A stretch of 11,002 nt of DNA from Verrucomicrobiota bacterium. Lineage in GTDB: Bacteria > Verrucomicrobiota > Verrucomicrobiia > Limisphaerales > JAFMIX01. The DNA lies in contig JAPLTZ010000256.1 in NCBI GenBank assembly GCA_026397895.1, positions 1-11,002 of the forward strand. Direction: 5' to 3'. How positions within the stretch are numbered: the first letter of the stretch is position 1; every line of letters begins with the position of its first letter. Shown here one piece after another: positions 7,059-11,002 of this stretch. The position numbers and the translations under genes are program-made. The notes below the pieces were generated by a model, which was not told the DNA's origin, did not search any database, and worked only from the letters and a program-made list of their open reading frames with translations.

Positions 7059-8534
7059 TCAATGTTTCTGGAGATAGCCGCCCTGGGTGAACTTGAACAG
7101 CGGCGATTCCGTGCGCGCGGCGCGGAGAATTTTTCCCATCTGCTGCACGCGGTCGGGAAATTTGTCGGCGAGGTCGGTTTTCTCGGCGGGGTCTTCGGCG
7201 AGATTGAAGAGTTGCAACGGGCCGTCGGAATTTTTCGCCACGTTGTAGCGGACAACTTTCCAGTCGCCCTGCCGCAGCGCGACGCGGCCGCCCATCTCGT
7301 GAAATTCCCAGTAAAGATACCCGTGCTGCGCCTGCGTGCCCTGCCCCAGCAACGTCGGCACAAATGAAATCCCGTCCACTCCGGCGGGCACGGGCTGACC
7401 CGCGAGCTCCGCGCACGTCGGCAGCACGTCCCAGAACGCGGAGAGCAGGTCGGTGGTTTTTCCCGGTGCAATCTTGCCCGGCCACGCGGCAACCATCGGC
7501 GCGCGGATGCCGCCTTCGTAGAGATCGCGCTTGCTGCCGCGCAATCCGGCGGCGCTGTCAAAGTAGGCGGGGTCAGAGCCGCCTTCGCTGGACGGGCCGT
7601 TGTCGGAGGTGAAAATGATGAGGGTTTTTTCCGCGAGGCCGAGTTGCTTGATCTTTGCCACAATTTCCCCGACCTGATCGTCGAGCAGATTAATCATCGC
7701 GGCGCGGGCGGCGTGCGGCTCGGGTTGCGATTCATACTGGCCGTTGCGGTAATCCGCGCCGTCGTCCTTGCCCTTGAAAGGTTTTTCCACGCCGTATTTT
7801 CCGCGGTGCCGCGCCATGTAGCGTTCCGGCGCGACCATTTCGGCGTGCGGAATGATTGTGGCGACGTAGCAGAAAAACGGCCGGTCTTTGTTCGCCTCGA
7901 GGAACGCGAGCGTTTTCTCGTGGATCAGTTCCGGCGCGTAAACGCCTTTCTTCTGACCCGCGTTGGCGTCGAGTTCGAGCTTCTTGTCGTCGTCCCAGAG
8001 GTGGCGCGGATAATAATTGTGGCCGAGGCGCTGGCAGTTGTAGCCGAAGAAACGGTCGAAACCCTGCTTGAGCGGATCACCCTCCGAACCGGGGAAACCC
8101 AGCCCCCACTTGCCGAACGCGCCCGTGGCATAGCCGGATTTTTGGAGCAACGTCGCCAGCGTGAGCGTGCCGGCGGGCAACGGCTGCTGGCCCTCGGGCT
8201 TCACCTCCATGTTGCCGCGAATCGGCGTGTGGCCGGTGTGCAGCCCCGTCAGCAACGACGACCGTGACGGCGCGCAGACCGATGTGCCGCTATAATGTTG
8301 GGTGAAGCGGATGCCGTCCGCCGCGAGCTTGTCGATGTTCGGCGTGGCAAAATGTTTCTGGCCGTAGCAACCCAGGTCGCCGAGGCCGAGGTCGTCGGCG
8401 AGGATGTAGATGATGTTCGGCTTGTCCGCAGCGGACGCGGCGGCAACGGACGCGATGAGCGCGGCGACCGGCAGGGCGCGGTGAAGGATGCGAAACGCGG
8501 CGGTGATTTTCATAAGCGGAGAACGTGGAGTCAT
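7059..8534 (-). CDS. Secreted S1-family sulfatase B, GKWGLG variant (491 aa)
   Basis: This is a formylglycine-dependent sulfatase. I chose the ATG at 8534 because it overlaps the stop of sulfatase A. The in-frame ATG at 8513 would give 484 aa with a tidier 28-residue signal peptide (MKITAAFRILHRALPVAALI... cut near ASA-AD), so the start is uncertain by seven codons. Numbering from 8534, the family marks are DKPNIIYILADDLG with Asp47-Asp48; C87-A-P-S-R91 in VCAPSRSSLLTG; His230 (IIPHAEM); and SDNGP with Asp311-Asn312. The usual GKWHLG is GKWGLG (141-146), so the active-site histidine of the arylsulfatase A type is replaced by glycine; some S1 subfamilies are like this. The C-terminus has the standard NLAEDPAEKTDLADKFPDRVQQM segment and a long extra tail ending GGYLQKH. 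Much open sequence upstream of 8534 in the same frame is Arg-rich shadow of sulfatase A. The substrate is unknown. Confidence 0.92.
   Translation of the reverse strand: MTPRSPLMKITAAFRILHRALPVAALIASVAAASAADKPNIIYILADDLGLGDLGCYGQKHFATPNIDKLAADGIRFTQHYSGTSVCAPSRSSLLTGLHTGHTPIRGNMEVKPEGQQPLPAGTLTLATLLQKSGYATGAFGKWGLGFPGSEGDPLKQGFDRFFGYNCQRLGHNYYPRHLWDDDKKLELDANAGQKKGVYAPELIHEKTLAFLEANKDRPFFCYVATIIPHAEMVAPERYMARHRGKYGVEKPFKGKDDGADYRNGQYESQPEPHAARAAMINLLDDQVGEIVAKIKQLGLAEKTLIIFTSDNGPSSEGGSDPAYFDSAAGLRGSKRDLYEGGIRAPMVAAWPGKIAPGKTTDLLSAFWDVLPTCAELAGQPVPAGVDGISFVPTLLGQGTQAQHGYLYWEFHEMGGRVALRQGDWKVVRYNVAKNSDGPLQLFNLAEDPAEKTDLADKFPDRVQQMGKILRAARTESPLFKFTQGGYLQKH
8531..8534 (-). promoter_or_regulatory. 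ATGA stop/start overlap joining sulfatases A and B
   Basis: The TGA of sulfatase A (8533-8531) and the ATG of sulfatase B (8534-8532) share bases, the classic arrangement for translational coupling by re-initiating ribosomes. No clear Shine-Dalgarno sequence precedes this ATG. A second in-frame ATG at 8513-8511 is the alternative start for B. Confidence 0.65.
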
Positions 8535-10105
8535 TGTTGTTTTTTGCCGGGCCGTTTCTTGCCGGACGGCTGGGCTTCGGCGGGCGGGTTGCCGGCGTTG
8601 CGGATTTGTTCGAGGCGCGCGGCGAGTTCCCTGACCTTGCCCGGATTTTCGGCGGCGACGTCCTTGGTTTCGCCGGGGTCGGCGGCCAAATCGAACAGCA
8701 GTCCGGGTTCGGGAATCTGGTAACTTTTCCACGGGCCGAGTTTTTCGCGCACGAGTCCGGGCGGAATGAATTTCCAATCGCCGGCGCGCAGGGAAACGCC
8801 GCCTTCCTGCGCGTATTCAACGATGTGGTCGCGGCCGGTCTTGGACTCGCCGAGGAGCGCGGGCAAAACATTCACGCTGTCAGACATGGTGGCGCGGGCG
8901 GGCTTCTGCCCGGTGAGCGCGGCGAACGTGGCGGGGAAATCCACCTGGCCGACCATCGCCTCGGAAACGCCGGGCTGCACCTTGCCCGGCCAGCGGACGA
9001 TGAACGGCACGCGCGTGCCCGCTTCAAACCGGCTGTATTTGCCGCCGCGAAACGGCCCGGCGGGTTTGTGCGCACCGAGCTTTTCATTGGCGCCGTCCAC
9101 GTAACCGTCGTCGAGCACGGGGCCGTTGTCGCTGGAGAGGATGACGAGGGTGTTCCCGGCGAGCTTGAGCTGGTCGAGCTTTTTCAGGATTTCGCCGACG
9201 CAATAATCGAACTCTACGATGGCGTCGCCGCGCGCGCCCATGGTGGTCTGACCGACGAAACGCGGGTTCGGCACGCGCGGCACATGGATGTCCTGCGTGC
9301 AGAAATAGAGGAAGAACGGCCGATCCTTTTCGCGTTCGATGAAGTCCAGTGCGTGCTTCACGAACACGTCGGCCATGTCCTCGTCGTGCCAAAGCGCGGC
9401 TTGGCCGCCCTTCATGTAGCCGATGCGGCCGATGCCGTTGACGACGGCCTGGTTGTGGCCGTGACTCCAATTCATCCGCAGCGCGGCGCGGTCGGTCACG
9501 CCGTCCGGCTCGCCGGCAAACGATTTTTTGTAACTCACCGAAATCGGGTCGCCCGCGACGAGGCCGACGACGCGGTGGTTCTCGACGTAGACGCACGGGA
9601 CGCGGTCGCCGGTGGCCGCCATGATGAACGAGTAATCGAAGCCGACTTCAAGCGGGCCGGGCTTGATGTCGCCGTTCCAATCCACCTCCCGCTGGCCGTC
9701 GCCGAGGCCGAGATGCCATTTGCCGATGGCGGCGGTCCGGTAGCCGGCGTCCTTGAATATCGCGGGCAGCGTGACGCGGCCCGGCTCGATGATGAGCGCG
9801 GCGTCGCCGGGCAGGACGCCCGTGCCCTGCTTGCGGAAGGCGTATTCGCCCGTGAGCACCGAGTAGCGCGACGGCGTGCAGGTGGCGGAGGAACAATAGC
9901 CGCTGGTGAACCGCAACCCTTCCCGCGCCAGCCGGTCCACGTTGGGCGTCTGCACGGCGGTCGCGCCATAACAACTGAAATCGCCGTAGCCGATGTCGTC
10001 GCCGTAGATGAAGACGATGTTGGGCCGGTCGGCGGACGCGGCGGCGGCGTTCATGGAAAACGCGGCGAGGGCCGGCAGGAGGAGGTTGCGGAGGAGGCGG
10101 TTCAT
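8531..10105 (-). CDS. Secreted S1-family sulfatase A (524 aa)
   Basis: This is a formylglycine-dependent sulfatase (alkaline-phosphatase superfamily) that hydrolyses sulfate esters, probably on a glycan in the periplasm or outside the cell. It starts with a clear signal peptide (MNRLLRNLLLPALAAFSMNAAAASA, cleavage near residue 25). The fold then follows: RPNIVFIYGDDIGYGD with the metal-binding Asp36-Asp37; C76-T-P-S-R80, the formylglycine motif, within CTPSRYSVLTG; GKWHLG at 128-133; a histidine at 274 (DIHVPR); and SSDNGP at 324-329 carrying the second metal-site Asp-Asn. FRGGKYSRFEAG near 352-363 supplies the usual late lysine. The C-terminus has the LFDLAADPGETKDVAAENPGKVRELAARL segment, split by the usual sub-domain, then a Lys/Pro-rich tail. 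The ATG is preceded by CTGGACCGAAA, at best a weak ribosome site. It is the first gene of the six-gene block and overlaps sulfatase B at an ATGA. The exact sugar and sulfate position cannot be read from the sequence. Confidence 0.93.
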   Translation of the reverse strand: MNRLLRNLLLPALAAFSMNAAAASADRPNIVFIYGDDIGYGDFSCYGATAVQTPNVDRLAREGLRFTSGYCSSATCTPSRYSVLTGEYAFRKQGTGVLPGDAALIIEPGRVTLPAIFKDAGYRTAAIGKWHLGLGDGQREVDWNGDIKPGPLEVGFDYSFIMAATGDRVPCVYVENHRVVGLVAGDPISVSYKKSFAGEPDGVTDRAALRMNWSHGHNQAVVNGIGRIGYMKGGQAALWHDEDMADVFVKHALDFIEREKDRPFFLYFCTQDIHVPRVPNPRFVGQTTMGARGDAIVEFDYCVGEILKKLDQLKLAGNTLVILSSDNGPVLDDGYVDGANEKLGAHKPAGPFRGGKYSRFEAGTRVPFIVRWPGKVQPGVSEAMVGQVDFPATFAALTGQKPARATMSDSVNVLPALLGESKTGRDHIVEYAQEGGVSLRAGDWKFIPPGLVREKLGPWKSYQIPEPGLLFDLAADPGETKDVAAENPGKVRELAARLEQIRNAGNPPAEAQPSGKKRPGKKQQ

Positions 10106-10136
10106 TTTCGGTCCAGATTAACGGACAAACATTTTT

Positions 10137-10164
10137 CCGCCATCCCGCGTTTTGGGGATGGCGG
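10137..10164 (-). repeat. Perfect 10-bp inverted repeat (hairpin) between pseudopilin and sulfatase A
   Basis: CCGCCATCCC (10137-10146) pairs exactly with GGGATGGCGG (10155-10164) around an 8-nt loop. It begins 61 nt after the pseudopilin stop and ends about 31 nt before the sulfatase A start. On the transcribed (minus) strand the stem is followed by five A, not a T-tract, so it does not match a standard intrinsic terminator; on the plus strand it is preceded by the T-tract and followed by mixed sequence. It could be a terminator without a U-tract, an mRNA 3'-end stabiliser for the pseudopilin transcript, or a 5'-leader element of the sulfatase operon. I see no convincing -35/-10 pair in the surrounding 120 bp. 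Confidence 0.55.
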
Positions 10165-10225
10165 TGGTTGGAGCAGCAACAGAAATCATTGGCCGCAAAG
10201 GCAGACGCCGGGGAAAAGGGTGATG

Positions 10226-11002
10226 TTACAATTTATCCCACAGGGCCGAAGGGTGGTTGGTGGGGAATGCGTAGCCAATGTCGCTGTTCTTGAAAAATGC
10301 CGCATGGCCGTCGAACCAGCCGCTGCTCAACCGCCCCGAATGCCGCGGCACGGTTCGTCCATCGCCGGCGTCAAAATATGGGGGCGCCCACGTCGGCACC
10401 ACAAACCGGACACTCCCCGTGCCCGGCCCTTCCGGGTTTTCCACCCATTGGTCGGCATACTGCGCCACCCGCAGCGGAGCCGCTGTTCCATTCCTGATAT
10501 CGGCAGAGTCGCCAAACACCAACGACGCGCTCGGATGAGCCACTTCACTTTCCTTGACCGGCTTGCCGTTGGGCCCGGTTATCGGCCTTCCGAACTCCGC
10601 AAGATTTATCCCAATGCCCAGGTAAGCATTGGTGTTGTTGGCCCAAGCTGTCAGATCAATATGCGTCACGGCAGGACAATTGAATGTGTCGTTGGCCTTG
10701 ATATACCCCGCCAACCGCAAGGCATCCGGCCAATACAACGAATTGTTGTCGGTCACCACGAACGTCTTCTTGTCGTAGACCCAATTATCCCAGCCCGCGA
10801 TGTTTTTGTCCCGATACAACGGCATGATACACCCGCCAAAGTCGTCCACATACATCCGCGTCGCCAGACCGATTTGCTTCACGTTGTTCAGACATTGTGT
10901 GCCCTTCGCCTTCGCCTTCGCCTTCGCCAGCGCGGGCAGCAGCAGCCCCGCCAGAATGGCGATGATGGCGATGACCACCAGCAACTCGATGAGCGTGAAA
11001 CC
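10226..11002 (-). CDS. Type II secretion/type IV pilin-like pseudopilin with H-X9-DG motif (5'-partial)
   Basis: The reading frame stays open to the window edge. Its first visible residues are GFTLIELLVVIAIIAIL, the prepilin cleavage site (after G) with the conserved Glu at mature position 5 and the hydrophobic helix. Only the short leader peptide and start codon are missing; a TTG at 10984 is internal, not the start. The helix is followed by LLLPALAKAKAKAKG and CLNNVKQIGLATRMY, the usual continuation in verrucomicrobial prepilin-type proteins. The C-terminal part contains H-SGRLSSGWF-DG, an exact H-X9-DG motif, and the protein ends SALWDKL. About 258 residues are visible. Such proteins are processed by a prepilin peptidase and inserted in the inner membrane; their assembly partners are not in the window. 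They occur in many copies in Verrucomicrobia and Planctomycetes and the role of individual copies is mostly unknown. It lies 120 bp upstream of the sulfatase block on the same strand, so it may be a neighbour or a separate transcription unit. Confidence 0.9.
   Translation of the reverse strand, partial: GFTLIELLVVIAIIAILAGLLLPALAKAKAKAKGTQCLNNVKQIGLATRMYVDDFGGCIMPLYRDKNIAGWDNWVYDKKTFVVTDNNSLYWPDALRLAGYIKANDTFNCPAVTHIDLTAWANNTNAYLGIGINLAEFGRPITGPNGKPVKESEVAHPSASLVFGDSADIRNGTAAPLRVAQYADQWVENPEGPGTGSVRFVVPTWAPPYFDAGDGRTVPRHSGRLSSGWFDGHAAFFKNSDIGYAFPTNHPSALWDKL
10904..10927 (-). repeat. Four perfect tandem copies of a hexanucleotide inside the pseudopilin gene
   Basis: On the plus strand the unit cttcgc is repeated four times without mismatch. 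On the coding strand it encodes an Ala-Lys dipeptide run just after the hydrophobic prepilin helix (PALAKAKAKAKG). Because the unit is two codons long, gain or loss of copies keeps the frame and only changes the number of Ala-Lys pairs. Confidence 0.85.

Noticed and set aside
8535..8777. N-terminal extension of sulfatase B in the same frame upstream of 8534
   Set aside because: This part lies within sulfatase A, is Arg-rich, and would place the signal peptide in the middle of the protein. The same reasoning rejects the extensions of C (7027-7485) and D (5417-5791).
10137..10164. Standard rho-independent terminator for the pseudopilin gene
   Set aside because: The stem is strong but is followed by A residues on the transcribed strand, not a T-tract, so I list it only as a hairpin.
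1..11002. Mobile element, CRISPR array, tRNA or rRNA, or a defence system
   Set aside because: No transposase, terminal inverted repeats, regularly spaced repeats, tRNA-like cloverleaf or nuclease/ATPase genes are seen. The block is fully explained by sulfatases, one hydrolase and one pseudopilin.

Overview
The window is GC-rich, and every gene I can support lies on the minus strand, so it reads from high to low coordinates. It looks like a piece of a polysaccharide-degrading bacterium of the Planctomycetes-Verrucomicrobia-Chlamydiae group, most likely a verrucomicrobial (Pedosphaera/Limisphaerales-like) lineage. Two things suggest this. One is a pseudopilin of the 'GFTLIELLVVIAIIAIL ... LPALAKAKAKA ... 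CLNNVKQIGLA' type ending in an H-X9-DG motif. The other is a dense run of secreted S1 sulfatases. The taxonomic call is an inference from protein style, not from a marker gene.

Layout in transcription order: (1) 11002-10226, a pseudopilin-like protein whose first residues lie outside the window. (2) A 120-bp gap containing a perfect 10-bp hairpin. (3) A tightly packed six-gene block: sulfatase A (10105-8531), sulfatase B (8534-7059, ATGA overlap with A), sulfatase C (7026-5413, 32 bp after B), sulfatase D (5416-3911, ATGA overlap with C), a GH106-type alpha-L-rhamnosidase-like glycoside hydrolase (3974-759, overlapping D by 64 bp), and sulfatase E (739 to the window edge, 19 bp after the hydrolase, C-terminus missing). 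The largest gap inside the block is 32 bp, so one transcript is likely.

All five sulfatases carry a signal peptide, the N-terminal Asp-Asp metal site and a C-x-P-x-R sequence, the substrate of the formylglycine-generating enzyme. They are clearly different from one another and are not recent copies. Together with a rhamnosidase-family hydrolase they suggest stepwise removal of sulfate groups and then rhamnose (or a related sugar) from a sulfated, rhamnose-containing polysaccharide. Ulvan-like or other sulfated algal or mucilage glycans are possible, but the substrate is an inference. No formylglycine-generating enzyme, transporter, regulator, tRNA, rRNA, CRISPR array or insertion sequence is visible.

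The most interesting spot is the sulfatase D / GH106 boundary near 3911-3995. Sulfatase D loses its expected C-terminal helix and runs into an arginine-rich out-of-frame tail. The hydrolase begins with no signal peptide and only a TTG start. A -1 shift near 3987-3995 would join the two into one continuous, sensible sequence of about 1550 residues. This could be a frameshifted sulfatase-rhamnosidase fusion, a deletion scar, or a sequencing or assembly error. I see a well-organised sulfated-glycan degradation operon, but nothing that clearly amounts to a wholly new kind of system.
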